Assembly: GCA_963854835.1 (NCBI GenBank)
Contig: OY978525.1
Location: 59,398,355 to 59,462,354, forward strand
DNA: 64,000 nt
Direction of reading: 5' to 3'
From: Megamerina dolium
Taxonomy: Eukaryota > Arthropoda > Insecta > Diptera > Megamerinidae
Shown: piece after piece, positions 52,560-63,880 of the stretch
Layout of the letters: each line of letters starts with the position of its first letter
Numbering within the stretch: the stretch's first letter is position 1
Made by a program: the position numbers and the translations under genes
Notes under the pieces: model-generated
The model's database searches: none
What the model was told of the DNA's origin: nothing
What the model saw: only the letters and a program-made list of their open reading frames with translations

Positions 52560-54459
52560 TATTAAACAGTTCGACAGTCCATGGATTTTATAGTTCTTTT
52601 TGGCTCCTCCAGATATTCATCTTCATCGGATAGTTCTTCCTCCATTTCATTCTCGTTACACTCTATGTTATCCTCGTTCCATTCTTTAACGTTCGAAGCT
52701 GTAAATTCAACCTGTAGTGAATTAAAGATTTAAATTTGTTTTTAATGCACATTTTTCAAAACACAAACCTCAGGTAGCAGAGTACTTAAAAGATTAGTTG
52801 AAGATTCTTCTAAATCAACCAAATTTATTGTCAAGTTGTTTCTAAGCACACTTAAAGGAATATCCTCTTCAGGATCGTCTCGATTTAGCACCATATTCAA
52901 AACATTATTCCAACATTTAGATAACACATTAGCATCTACTCTTCTCCAAGCAGATTCTAAAATTGTTATGGTTTCTTTTAGTGAAGTTTGCTTCATAGAC
53001 TCTAGCAAAGCACCCCCTTTTGCAGCAATTAAAGCTAGAAGACTGTTCCTGTAATAAAGCTTTGTAATCCTGATGGTGTGGGTGCCGTAGCTCAGTGGTT
53101 AGTGTGTTCGCCTTCTGATCTGTAGGTCGTGGTTCAATCCCCGGCTGATGCATAACAAATTTAATATCGATAAGATTTTTCTTTCGAACGGTACCCACCT
53201 GTCGGCAAGCAATTGGCAATTCTTCCGACAGTAACAACTTGCCATGAAAAAGCTTCTTAAAGAATTCTGTGACAAAGCTCAGAAAAAGTGATGTCACATG
53301 TGTTCTGCCGTTCGGAACCGGCTAAAATAAGTAGGTCCCTTCTAATATTGTCCAAAATTTAAGACGCACAACAGTAATGGAAGAGAAGCTCGGCCAATGA
53401 GCCCTTTGGGGCTTTAAGTGCCACATATTTATTTTTATTTTTTAATCCTGATGGCGTTTTGATCCATGGGTTGTATGAGCGGGGTTACGTTTGGTGGCAT
53501 AAACATTGCAAAAATACAGCCGTCTTCAGTTTTTAGTTCGTCCTCAGATGGATGAGATGGGACGTTGTCTATTAAGAGAATAGCTTTCAGCGGTAGCTTT
53601 TTTTTGTTAAAAATTGTTTTACCTAAATTGTTCAAAAGAACATGTGAGATTATATGTACATAATTAACAGAAGTGAATAAATTTTACCTCAGGAACAAAT
53701 AAGCGATGAAACCAATCTTTAAAAATGGCACCTGTCATCCATGCTGACTTAGAATGTGTATAATGAGCAGGGAAATTAAAATTCTGAAAACAGCGGGGCT
53801 TTTTAGCCTTTCCAACTACCAGAAGTTTAAGTTGATGAGATCCTGCAGCATTTGCGCAACACAAGAAAGTAACTCGCTGCTTTTCAGTTTTTGCACCAGG
53901 AGCTGTTTTTTCTAATGAAGACACGTATGGCTTTTGTGGTAACATTTTCCAAAACAAACCGGATTTGTCAGCGTTATAGAGCTGATCGTTGACTAATCCA
54001 AGCTCTTCAATTTTTGTCCTCAGCTTCATTATGAAAGGATCCACCAACTGGGGCTGTGAAGAAAGTTTTTCACCAGATATTTGAAGCAAACGAACGCCGT
54101 GTCTCTTTTTGAAGTTTTGAAGCCATCCATAGCTGGCATTGAAAGTCTTTCGCCTTTTCTTTTAACATAAGTCCGCTAACAGGAATCTTTTTGTTTCTCA
54201 TTTTCAAAAACCATCGGTATAATGCATTCTCCATTTTTGGGTACTCTGTAGGCCGCACTTTTTTTCTTTTTCCAGATCCAATAAACGTATTGTTAACACA
54301 TTTAATAATAGCATTTTTATTTTTTTTTATTCCACATATTGTAGATTTTGTCACCCCAAATTTATTCGCTAAATTTGTAACACTTGCGCCTTTTCCTAAA
54401 TGCTCTAAAATTTCAGATTTTTCTTTTAAAGTTAAAAACTTATGCTTTTTTGTATGCAT
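52560..54459 (-). pseudogene. Pogo-type transposase, interrupted by a SINE
   Basis: N-terminal block (54459-54070): MHTKKHKFLTLKEKSEILEH, a CENP-B/psq-type HTH, then YRWFLKMRNKKIPVSGLMLK, the Tc5-type second HTH. Middle (54089-53664): GLVNDQLYNADKSGLFWKML (first Asp in NADKSG), LLVVGKAKKPRCFQNF, SAWMTGAIFKDWFHRLF. Next (53635-53443): KAILLIDNVPSHPSEDEL (second Asp), FMPPNVTPLIQPMDQNAIR (third Asp). After the SINE (53008-52742): TILESAWRRVDANVLSKCWN and an acidic tail. A frameshift near 54085 and a possible short intron at 53640-53690 occur. The DDD triad is present but the SINE separates the last ~150 residues. Confidence 0.88.
53077..53442 (+). mobile_element. tRNA-headed SINE, copy 6 (full length), in the pogo transposase
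   Basis: A box TAGCTCAGTGG and B box GGTTCAATCCC intact. Flanked by the 12-bp duplication TAATCCTGATGG (53065-53076, 53443-53454), a clean recent-looking insertion in coding sequence. Confidence 0.95.
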
Positions 54460-54813
54460 GTTTAAGAACTTTTCACTTTACTAGTCAATACGGAATTTTA
54501 GCTGATTGTGGGCACTGATTAAAACGTGTATGTAAAAAATTTTGATTGACAGGTGAAGACAATTAAAAAGCAAACAAGTAGGGGAATCCCCAAATTATGA
54601 TGCAGTTGAGTTAGAATTTAAAAACTCCCCTGTTGATTTTGATTTCAACACTGTGTAGGTAGATAAAAGCCGTTAAAAATACAAAAATAAGATGTTCATA
54701 TTTTAAAGCTTTTGCACTGAGTTCATATTTTAGAGTAGTCAATGGAAGAAAAAAAAAGTTAATATTTTGGGGTGTTCATATATTAGGGTGTTCATATTTT
54801 CGCGAGTGCACTG

Positions 54814-54940
54814 TATATTGAAAAACTTATTGTTTTGTGCGAGAAAAATCTACAGTTTTGCAGAAGAGTAAAAAGGGGTGACTTCTAGAAAATAAGTTAT
54901 CTAAAGAAAAGTTAAAGTCTTCGAAAGGAAGATACAAAAT
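54814..54940 (+). repeat. Errantivirus-like 5' LTR, second part
   Basis: Continues from 52254 and ends near CAAAATT, as LTRs of 17.6/297-type elements end in AATT, directly before the primer-binding site. Confidence 0.6.
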
Positions 54941-54944
54941 TTTT

Positions 54945-54962
54945 TGGCGCAGCCGGTAGGAT
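54945..54962 (+). promoter_or_regulatory. Primer-binding site, tRNA-Ser type
   Basis: TGGCGCAGCCGGTAGGAT, one base off TGGCGCAGTCGGTAGGAT, which I recall as the tRNA-Ser primer site of 17.6/297 errantiviruses. Confidence 0.75.
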
Positions 54963-55065
54963 ACTGCGAAGTATCTTGTAAGACAAGATAATTTACGTTA
55001 AACGTTTAACGCAGTATTAGTTCCCTAAGACATTAAAATCGAATTGTGTTCGAGGATAATAACTG

Positions 55066-55140
55066 ATGGAGGTTTGTATCGCCTTAGATATTGCAATTCA
55101 GGAATCCACCACTTTCGTGTGGGATTTAATTAAGAAACAT
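55066..55140 (+). pseudogene. Errantivirus gag start, truncated
   Basis: ATG at 55066, ~100 bp after the primer-binding site, opens MEVCIALDIAIQESTTFVWD and then LIKKH before sequence of another LTR family begins at about 55140. Position, not homology, supports gag. Confidence 0.45.
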
Positions 55141-55490
55141 AGCACTTACATACATACGCACATGTTGAGTGCATCGATCGTGTACATACGTACACACATA
55201 CATACATACACACATGTGGTGTGAAGTATGTGCGAGCGTTTAAGAAAGTGTAAATACGTCGATCCTTACGAGGCCCTCCAGTATTAGTGTAAAAGTGCAA
55301 AATCGAAAATAACACCAGCAATAAAGCGAATACCCAAAACCGCAAGTATCATTGATAAAGTATAATTGTTTTCTTTCAGCCAACTAGTGTGTTAGACTCG
55401 AGGGATATTTAGGAGCTTGGGTCTAGGTGCTACTCTCGTACGTAGTCATTAGGTAATTAGTGAGCGTTGTGGAAAAATAGTACACAGCAC
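55140..55490 (+). repeat. LTR fragment, same family as 59458-60499
   Basis: Colinear, inverted, with 60150-59458. Shared words are GTGCATCGATCGTGTACAT, GAGGCCCTCCAGTATTAGTG, ACCGCAAGTATCATTGATAA and ATAGTACACA at the end. Its own ending reads ACACAGCA rather than ACACAACA. Confidence 0.82.
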
Positions 55491-56150
55491 TACCATATGC
55501 CGTCCTTATGTACATACCAATACAAAGCATCCCTAACAGTTACGGTCATATATACAACATCGTATATGTCCTGCCTTAGTCAATACCAGAATCCAGCAAA
55601 TATCACGTACAGCAGGAAATCCATAATTCTGGAATCTGTATGTAGACATTGGAGACACATTTGACATGACGAGCTCAGTTTGAGAGGCCACACGCAACAA
55701 AACACTGGCACTGTAAGAGAAAGAGTCACTGTACCACAACAACGACAGTGTGCTGTGTGGATTATCCCAATGAGACAATTCTTGTGGTTCCCAGCGTAGG
55801 TCACGTCCACTCCTGAGACAACAAGTCTCATGCTCTACCAGCATTAGCCAGGCCGATATTGACAACCAAACGAACTCATCGTATTCAAAATTCGGCTCGC
55901 AATGTGAACTATTTCCTTCACAATAAAAGAAAAATAATCCCAAAATGTGTCCCAGATATGACTTCCAACATAACCAAGAACATAGTACAATTAATCCAGC
56001 ACCGCAATCGGAACACACGTTCCACTGTTATGTGCACAACATATGAAAGAATGTTCATTGATTGTCAAAAATCACAAGGTGTCAAAATATTCATGGAAAA
56101 AAACACATCAAAATCCATTCATTCAATATAGAAACCATCGAACCTACATG
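55491..56150. other. Unassigned sequence
   Basis: Frames on both strands (161 codons minus, 90 codons plus) lack recognised motifs. The plus frame around 55750-55900 (VDYPNETILVVPSVGHVHS, then NSARNVNYFLHNKRKIIPKC) could be a retroelement relic, but I cannot name it. Confidence 0.3.
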
Positions 56151-56154
56151 AACC

Positions 56155-58620
56155 TCATCGCGTATATGCCACCATACGAGTGTAGTCATTAACCTCACAT
56201 ATGATGCAAATTGTCAGGAGGTCGTGACAATGTGTAGTCAGCGCCATTGAGGAACATGGGTTGTCCAAAAAGCGCATAGTATGGGAAGACACCAGTAGCT
56301 GTGTGTATGGAACTGCGCAGTGCACACTCAATCTTCGGGATATATGTATCTCACTCCGTTTGGTCAATTTCCAGGTATGTTCTAACTGCGTTCAGGACTA
56401 ATTGATTCACCCGCTCAGAAGCATTAGCTTGAGGGAAGTACGCTGCATTTTTCGCGTGTTTAATTCCAAATTTATTTATCATTCTTCGGAATTCTCCAGA
56501 TAAAAACTGGCTACCATTGTCTGAACTTCTAGCACACAAAATTTGAAGAATACGTCTGAAACTAGGAAATCAACCACTTCCCGTGCAGTTGCCTCTTTCA
56601 TTGACCTCAAAAATACGAACTTCATCAACTGGTCCAACACGATGAGCACATAAGAGTTTTGGCGTTTCGATCTTGGGTACTTACCGATTAAGTCCATGTA
56701 CAATTTTTGGAATGGCCGCTGAACCACAAATTCGCCTCTCATTGCAGGATGCATCACAAAGTTAGATGACTTGGCCTCTATGCATCTTTGGCAATTGCGT
56801 ACATATCTGGGATCTTGGGATGCCATTACTGGGCAGTAATATTTTTGACGCAGTCGATTCAATGTTTTCGCCATTCCACTGTGGAATGAGTTGGCGCGTC
56901 GTGGGCTTTCCCAACCAAAGCAGCTCTCAAAACATCCGGAATCCACAAACGCCATGAGGATACTTCTAAATCAGTGCTACCAAAATCAACTCTTTTTATA
57001 GACATCGCCATCATAAACATGAACAGCTACTATTTTCGAGTTGTTATCTAACGTGTGCATCAATCGTTTATATTGCTCAAGTTCAAATTCGGTACCACAA
57101 GTACCGCTTCATTTAATTTTTGCGAACGGAATGACACAGGCCATTCCACCTTGTCGTCATCTAACTGGAAGAGAACTGCACTCACTCCGTGATCCGAGGC
57201 ATCGCATTGGACCCAGAAACGTCTAGAAAAATCAGAATGCTTGAGAACTGGTGTTGTGGTTAAGGCCTGCTTTAACTTGTTCACGGCCTCCACCTCTTCT
57301 GGTGTCATCTCGAACTTCTTCTTTTTTTTCAATGTGTCACTCAATGGCGCCGACAGGGAAGCAAAGTTATGAATAAACCTTCTGTACCAGCCTGCTGTAC
57401 CAATGAAACTTTGCACCTAGCGTGCTGTTAGCGGAACTGGCATATTTTGTATGGCTGACACCTTACCTGGATCGATACGCAACATTCCATTACCTACGAT
57501 GGAACCCAGGTAACGCAACTTGTTGAAGCAAAAGTACGAGTTTTTTAAACCAATTGTCAAATTTGCCTCTCTCAGACATTTAGTGACTTTCACTCAACAT
57601 ATTCAAATACGTCTCAAAATCCGCAACTATAATAAGGAGGTCAAGGTACACATCAGACGACACAATCGCTGCGCCGCGTTGCACAGACCGAATGGCATGA
57701 CCACGAATTCGTACAGCGGTCGATCAGGAATTGTGAACGCTGTACATGATCGAATTTCTTCATCCAATTCGATCTACCAAAAGGAGTGTTTCAAATCGAC
57801 TCTACTCATGTATATCGTCTGATCGATGCGACTCAGAATTCCCTATTCTGAAGTGGATATGCATCCTTGACCTTCACCTTACTGAAATTACACGCATCAA
57901 GGTAAAGACGGTTCTTATTTGACTTTCATACCAAAGTCGTTCTGCGACTCCAAGGACTCGGGCTCTCTTGAATAACACCTAGCTCCAACATCCTATCCAC
58001 TTCCTGGTATAATAGTTCCTACACAGCTGGTGATACAGGATAGTACCTATCTTATACTGGCTCTGGTCCATCAACTGATTTAATTTTATGCCTTTCCAGC
58101 TTTGTCCTATCTAAACCATGGCTTTCAAATGATGCGAACTCTCCAATGACAGCCTCCAAGCGACTCCTATGACCCTCCATCAATACATGCTGTTCCGGCG
58201 CGTCTACTACCTCCTCGATTTCCATCTCATCACTCTGACGTTCATGCTCCTCACCAAGCACATACGGAGCCAATCGAAACTTTTTCCAAAAATCTACCCC
58301 AAGTACAGTGCTTGTTCCAAGCTGGGACAAATGAAAAACAACATATTATGCTCCAGCTCATTATACTTTAATTTCAGGACTATCTTTCCATTTATCGCAT
58401 GCGATTTTCCTCTTCCTGTATTCACCTGCGAAGAAAACGCTCCGGAATGGCTTTTAACTGGCTCAACAACTCGGCTGCGCCTGCTCCTATGAGGCTTACT
58501 GATGCTCCAGTATCCAGGAGGCCTCTACATTTGGTGTTACGGATCTGCACTTCGGCGTATACTCTTGGATCACCATCTGTGAATCGTCACACAGACGATA
58601 ACACACACTTCCGAGTGTGT
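56155..58620 (-). pseudogene. mdg3/blastopia-like gypsy pol, broken
   Basis: Minus strand, right to left. Protease near 58540-58460 (RGLLDTGASVSLIGAGAAEL), then LGVDFWKKFRLAPYVLGEEH. RT in pieces, including FVVMPFGLCNAA near 57690. RNase H connection 57416-57060 (FIGTAGWYRRFIHNFASLSA, VQCDASDHGVSAVLFQLDDD). Integrase 56955-56479 (HSGMAKTLNRLRQKYYCPVM, YVRNCQRCIEAKSS, LYMDLIGKYP with the first Asp) and 56539-56351 (SDNGSQFLSGEFRRMINKFG with the second Asp, YFPQANASERVNQLVLNAVR with the Glu). A C-terminal trace (ECALRSSIHTATGVFPYYAL) lies near 56270. Many frameshifts and stops. Confidence 0.85.
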
Positions 58621-58638
58621 CGTCTGCACTGATAACGT

Positions 58639-59457
58639 TCACGTGCTTTTAGTATCCTGATTGATACCATCCGCATGCCAGCAATCTGCTTCTTCTCTGC
58701 GTTTGCGTCGAACGTGATTCCCCCCCCCATAAACGTCGCGTTCCTCAGTGAGTTTTCCGCATTGCATCTTGGATATTGCATAACAAATTGAGCGCTGTGG
58801 TAATTCGCACTCCATATAGATATGTCGGATGGGTTTGCAGTTCCAACAAATCGGCGGTTGCTTATGCTGCTGACTACTGGAGTCCTTCACCACTTCGCTC
58901 ACCTCCTCAATCTCGTCTGTATCCGCGTATACATCATGTAACGCTTGCAATGCATTAACATTATTGTTTCGTGTTTGAGGTATGTAGCGGTTCGATGACT
59001 GATGAGGCAATGGACGCATTTCACGTTTGGCGAAGTTATATTGCGCTTCATTACATTCTTCCCGCAATTGTTCTACTGTGTATATGGCCATGGGATCATC
59101 TCGTAATCCGAAATGGGATTAGTCAATTGCGCTCTCAATTTACTCATCGCGTGGAAATATGCATTGACGTTTCTTCGGGTATTTGTCTTCTGTCCACCAT
59201 ACAACACATAACGTCCAATTGCAATTTAGTGCTCTGATATTGACGCATTAGGTCCTGAATCATTGTTGACCAAGCCGGATCGTGTCTGGTTCTCAAATGT
59301 AGCCAGTACCATTCTCTAGCTTCTCCGTCAAGCGAAACATGAAAATCTCGCAGGATTTCATTTCACTCGCATCCATACTGCGCTTGGAGATGTTCCAAAT
59401 GGAATACAAAATCCTCAATGGCTAATTTATCCTAGTTTCCATCAAACTGTATGCCCC
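58639..59457 (-). pseudogene. mdg3/blastopia-like gag, C-terminal half
   Basis: After the inserted LTR, gag resumes as IQFDGN and runs through frames to DFVFHLEHLQAQYGC, FHVSLDGEAREWYWLHLRTR and MIQDLMRQYQSTKLQLDVM. Frame 59091-58639 adds YTVEQLREECNEAQYNFAKR and a degenerate zinc knuckle PPICWNCKPIRHIYMECELP. DFLF..E…QYG…WYWLH is the mdg3/blastopia-type capsid signature. Confidence 0.78.
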
Positions 59458-60499
59458 TGTTGTGTACTATTCTTCCAGAACACTCACTAAGTACCTAACG
59501 CACAAGATTAGCACTTAGACCTAAGCTCCTAAATATCATTCGAATCTATCACACTGGTTAGCCGAAATAAACTTTTATCAATGATACTTGCGGTTTTGAG
59601 TATTCGTTTTATTGCTGGTGTTACTTTCGATTTTGCACTTTTACACTAATACTGGAGGGCGTTGTAAGGATCACAGTACTTACAATTTCTTACACTCTTA
59701 CACTAATACTGGAGGGCCTCGTAAGGATCGCAGTATTTCACAATTTCTTAAACGCTAACACTTCAGTGTAATGCTGCAACTAGCCACCGACGTAGCGTAC
59801 GTACGTACTTGCCGTACGTAAGAACATACAAAATTGCATTGATTCTCTCCGCTACGAGCAACGTCTACGTCACCGCCATACGGTGGTGAGTTTTCGTTAA
59901 CACGACGTTCCCATAAGATAGGTCATGTCAGCTGACACGTTCTACGTTTTTACGTCGGTGGCTAGTTGCAGCATAAGACTCACAACTGAAAAGCGACTGC
60001 CTTCGGTAAGCTGGCAGCTTATGTGCCATTTTTCTGACACTAGCAACATATCAATCTACCCACATACCAACATATAACATACAATAATATATTCACAGCA
60101 CTTCTGTGTATGTATGTATGTATGTGTTTATGTACACGATCGATGCACATGGGGAGGTGTGTATATACTACGTGAGAAAGCAACTTTTTAATATTTACAC
60201 ACATGAGTAGTCCGCGTATTTTAATTATCATGTATGCTTACACAGGTATGCTTACGTAAGTGCAGAACTACGAATTGTGTGGGAAAGTGCTTTGTCAGCA
60301 TTTTCACACCCAACTACAACTCAGTTGGCGCAATGTTCTGACATTCCACAATTATAAGTAATATTAGTATGGATTGTGTATATCACAACTTCGAGCAATG
60401 TTGGTATGTGTATGGACAAATATGTAGTTCCCAATTTCGGGAAATATGTCTCGAGGTAAAATATGCATATGTGCATATTTCATATTTTGGCTCGCAACA
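59458..60499 (-). repeat. Solo LTR inserted in gag (1042 bp including a MITE)
   Basis: On the minus strand it starts TGTTGCGAGCCAAAATATGA and ends TAGTACACAACA. GGGG (minus strand) flanks both sides (60500-60503, 59454-59457), a 4-bp duplication. It interrupts gag between DKWG and IQFDGN. It contains a 205-bp MITE (59771-59975) and an internal ~60-bp duplication (CTCCAGTATTAGTGTAAGAG/AAAG). Fragments of the same LTR lie at 47109 and 55140. Confidence 0.88.
59771..59975. mobile_element. MITE with ATGCTGCAACTAGCCACCGA ends (205 bp)
   Basis: The ends are perfect 24-bp inverted repeats (59771-59794, 59952-59975). It is absent at the matching place in the LTR copy at 55140, which supports insertion. 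The flanks show no clear duplication. Related diverged sequence at 35748-36213. Confidence 0.85.
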
Positions 60500-60503
60500 C
60501 CCC

Positions 60504-60972
60504 ATTTATCCAGTTGTAACTGTCGTCCGCTATTGACGTCTCGATAATTAATTTGACTATTTCTCGACCCAGGTCTTGATTGTGAAACCTCAAATCGTTC
60601 CTCGTGTAAAACTGGTGACCGTCGGTGGTTGGTGTTTTGTCCTACATCAGGCTCGCGTTCTCCGGCATTATCTAATGTATCTATTTGAGAGGTATTTTGC
60701 TCTATCCTCTTACTAAAATCTCTAAAACCATAATTTATGGTCTCCTGCAATCTTTGGGTTTGCAGCACTTGCAACGTTATCGCCCTGATCATTTCTGACA
60801 GGTCATTCCTTGTGACATTTGCCGATCTACTACCGGCAGAATTTCTTCCCAGGGGCGGAGGGGGAACATTTACATTCACTGGATGCACCTTGACACAATC
60901 TGAATCGGGTGTTAATTTGGGTATTGCACCCCTATTGCGTTCGCTGTGTAAAGGATCTGGGTTTCGCTGGAT
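60504..60972 (-). pseudogene. mdg3/blastopia-like gag, N-terminal half
   Basis: Minus frame from MHPVNVNVPPPPLGRNSAGS at 60888 through a coiled-coil-like segment (LSEMIRAITLQVLQTQRLQE, RIEQNTSQIDTLDN) to GRQLQLDKWG, where the LTR interrupts. The frame stays open upstream toward 60970, where a LINE tail joins, so the true start may be lost. The order and the DKWG…FDG join make it contiguous with 59457-58639. Confidence 0.75.
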
Positions 60973-62456
60973 TTTTTTGATTTTTTTTATATACTAAGAA
61001 TTTATTGTATCTTTCTACCATTCGTAGAAACTCACAATAAGTATTCAAGTCTTACAAACTAACTTAAAATTATGTGATATTTCCGTTGTTCCATCACAAT
61101 TTGTTGAGTCGCGAGGTTTAGCAATTACACAGCGTATTCAGTGTGTCATTTCTTTTTAGTCGTCGATGGCCTGTGCTCAGCAACAATTGCCTAGCAAGGG
61201 GATTCGGATGGTTGTACTTTGCAACTTTCTCAGAAATTTTGGGTACATTCAAATCTCGATGGATGTTAACGTTTCTCATATACCAATAATTTGCAGGCAC
61301 TTGGATTGTATTCGCTGCAATTTTTCGATATTTGAAGGAGATGCGGTGCCTCATAAATGAATACCATAAGTCCAGATTGGATTCAGAAATGCTTTATATA
61401 ATAGCACTTTGTATTCGAGATTCAACTTTGAGCATTTGTGTAACAGCCACTGTAATAGATTGTTTTCAATATCATTCATGATTCTATTAGGGACACCCTT
61501 TATCTATTAGTACTTGACCGTTATTCTTGTATATATATATATATATCCTACGTACATTTACTTAACACTCATGTATACTCATTCTCTCATCTACATATTA
61601 TAAGTCTACTATATATCGCATGCCACATCATCTTATTAATACAGCCACCATAACTGATTAATTTTAAGCTTGATCTGAGTTTTCAAGTATTTTGTTGAGG
61701 TACATTGTGGAACTAATTGGCCATTTATTTTAAGTGGGAGATATGTATCTAGCCTTAGCGTGATGGTTACATGTACGCTCTTTGATTCATTGACTTTTAT
61801 GCGCCATTTTGCTAACCAGATTTCGAGAGAATCGACAGGAGTCTGCAGTTTAGCAGCTTCTATGGTGCGAGAGCACAATATTGCCGTATCATCAGCAAGG
61901 TGTATAGTTATTGTTGGGCATATCTTGAGGAACGCCAGCGTAAATATCGAATGGATTTGTTGTGTAATCCTTGTGATGTACGAGAAATTGTCTTTTCGTG
62001 AGATAGCTACTAAGCAATGAGGAGATATTTGCAGGCAGTAATGAGTTTGTAAAAAAGGCCATCGTGCCATACTTTATCGAAAGCTTGAGTGATATCAAGA
62101 AAGACAGCTGAGCAATACTTTATTTCTTCAAAAGTGTTCCTTATCAGAGTTACAATGCGGTGAATTTGCTCTATTGTGCCGTGCTGTTTTCTAAATCCAA
62201 ACTGATGTTGGGGAATCGGTTGAGATTAATAAATGGAGTTACATTCATGACAAATAACTTTTCGAATACTTTACAGAGTAGGGGCAGGAGGCTGATAGGT
62301 GTGTACGATGCAACTTTTGTAGGGTCTTTTCCTGGTTTTGCTATCATAATAATTTTTGAAGTTTTCCAGCATTTGGGATAGTGTTTATTACGAAAGATAG
62401 CATTGAAAATGTGCATGAGATGAATTACTGAAGCTGGAGGTAGCTCTTTTATCATT
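60973..62456 (-). pseudogene. Jockey-like LINE ORF2, degenerate
   Basis: Minus strand. 62455-62171 holds the RT start (VIHLMHIFNAIFRNKHYPKC, KTSKIIMIAKPGKDPTKVAS, YTPISLLPLLCKVFEKLF). 62098-61892 continues with DITQAFDKVWHDGLFYK-like codons and FLVHHKDYTTNPFDIYAGVP. 62070-61636 includes LADDTAILCSRTIEAAKLQT (degenerate catalytic box) and LAKWRIKVNESKSVHV. 61354-61118 is the C-terminus (NYWYMRNVNIHRDLNVPKIS, NHPNPLARQLLL). A T-rich run at ~60974-60990 is the tail on the opposite strand. It interrupts the gypsy gag upstream region. Same family as 5850-6430. Confidence 0.82.
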
Positions 62457-63791
62457 TTACCGGTTTAAATCTTTATAAATTGCTTTAAATATGTCCTTTT
62501 TTTAATTTTGAGCATTATTGAGCAAGGTTGAGAAGTTAATTTTGATAATGAGAACTGTGAAGAGGGTGGATTGGGTGTAAACACACTTTTTAAGTGGTTT
62601 GCAAAAGCAAAAGCTGAATGATGGTATTCGATTTGTCAATTACACCGGTACTGCTGACGGTTTAACAGGTGAGTGTTGTAAAGACATATCTGCGTTGTCC
62701 GAATCTACAATTTCCAATTCGATATCGTTCCGCCGACACTTCTTTCGAGTATATGCCCCTACTCGACGACTTTTTCGTTGCTCCTGGCTTCGTTTTACAA
62801 CACTCATGAAATTGACGATGTATCACATAACTAAACAGAATGATTCAACTCCCAAACAACCATTTAACTGAGTGAACCTGATGAAACACGCGCCCTACTT
62901 AATTGGTTAACCTTAATCATACTAAAATTTGAAACTAAAATTACCTAAACCTAAAAAATATTCACAACTTCAACAATAACAAGAAAGGAATATAAAAATA
63001 ATTCAGTAAACAAATAATTCAATAAATCGCAAAAAAAAAATCTAAATAATAACCCCGATGCAAAAGGTACTTCAAAACATTAAATGAAATAAGACCAACT
63101 CAAAAGGAAGATTGATCAAAATCTCAAATTATATCGCCAAAATTGGAATTGATTTAGACAACCATTTAATTGTTTAAATTAATTTGTATATTTTCTTTTT
63201 CTTTCTTTTTTTTTAGTTTTCGATTATGAGGGGTTGAGGGATGTAAATTACTAGCAGTGCTCTTTGCATCATATTCTGCTCCAATTTTTCATCTACTGTT
63301 ATTGCTACACCCTGGTTATATATTTGAACATGAGTAATGTCTACAAGGTGAGTCTGCCATATGCACACATACACAATCACAACACACTTTACTAATATTT
63401 CTTCTCTTCTATCGGGCAAACTCGTTCATGATCATCCATGAGATCATATCGAACGCCTCGATTTACATAGATCCATACAACTTAATGCTTCATCAGTACA
63501 ACATTAGGACATGGCACACCGTTATATGCTTCTTGGAGGCGCGACAACGAAGCGTGGATCATTACAGCTTGGACCCACCCCTCCAATCAACATAATAAAC
63601 AACATATACCATTGACCGATACTATTGGTATTGTGGTACCATCACTACACCAACGTCAATCGTCTTCATAATCTGACGGATTTCTTCAATTTACATTCTC
63701 CTTTTCTTCCTAACATTCCCACTCACTATTACACATCCGCATACTCGTACACATTTATGATGTTTGCCACTGTGACGCAACCACATACGTG

Positions 63792-63796
<5 letters not shown>
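62457..63796. other. No clear gene; possibly LINE 5' part
   Basis: A minus-strand stretch near 62870-62690 reads QEQRKSRRVGAYTRKKCRRN, basic but unassigned. The remainder, including a T-rich run at 63190-63220, has no motif. Confidence 0.35.
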
Positions 63797-63876
<80 letters not shown>

Positions 63877-63880
63877 TATA
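63797..63880. repeat. (TA)n microsatellite
   Basis: AT repeat with CACATA and CATA interruptions, ending in TA where the second Tc1-like copy begins. Confidence 0.96.

Larger units (their letters stand above)
52255..54813 (-). mobile_element. Pogo-type DNA transposon, complete ends (2559 bp with SINE)
   Basis: Inverted ends CAGTGCACTCGCGATAATAT and CAGTGCACTCGCGAAAATAT, with TA on both sides (52253-52254, 54814-54815). The subterminal word GTTCATATTTTA recurs at the right end (four times). The transposase lies on the minus strand and is interrupted by SINE copy 6 (53077-53442). Confidence 0.93.

Noticed and set aside
55533..56018. 161-codon minus frame with hydrophobic start
   Set aside because: No family match, and alternative frames are open over the same DNA; not enough to call a gene.
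58724..58731. C-run in the blastopia-like gag as a programmed frameshift site
   Set aside because: The surrounding gene is already broken in many places, so a programmed site cannot be argued.
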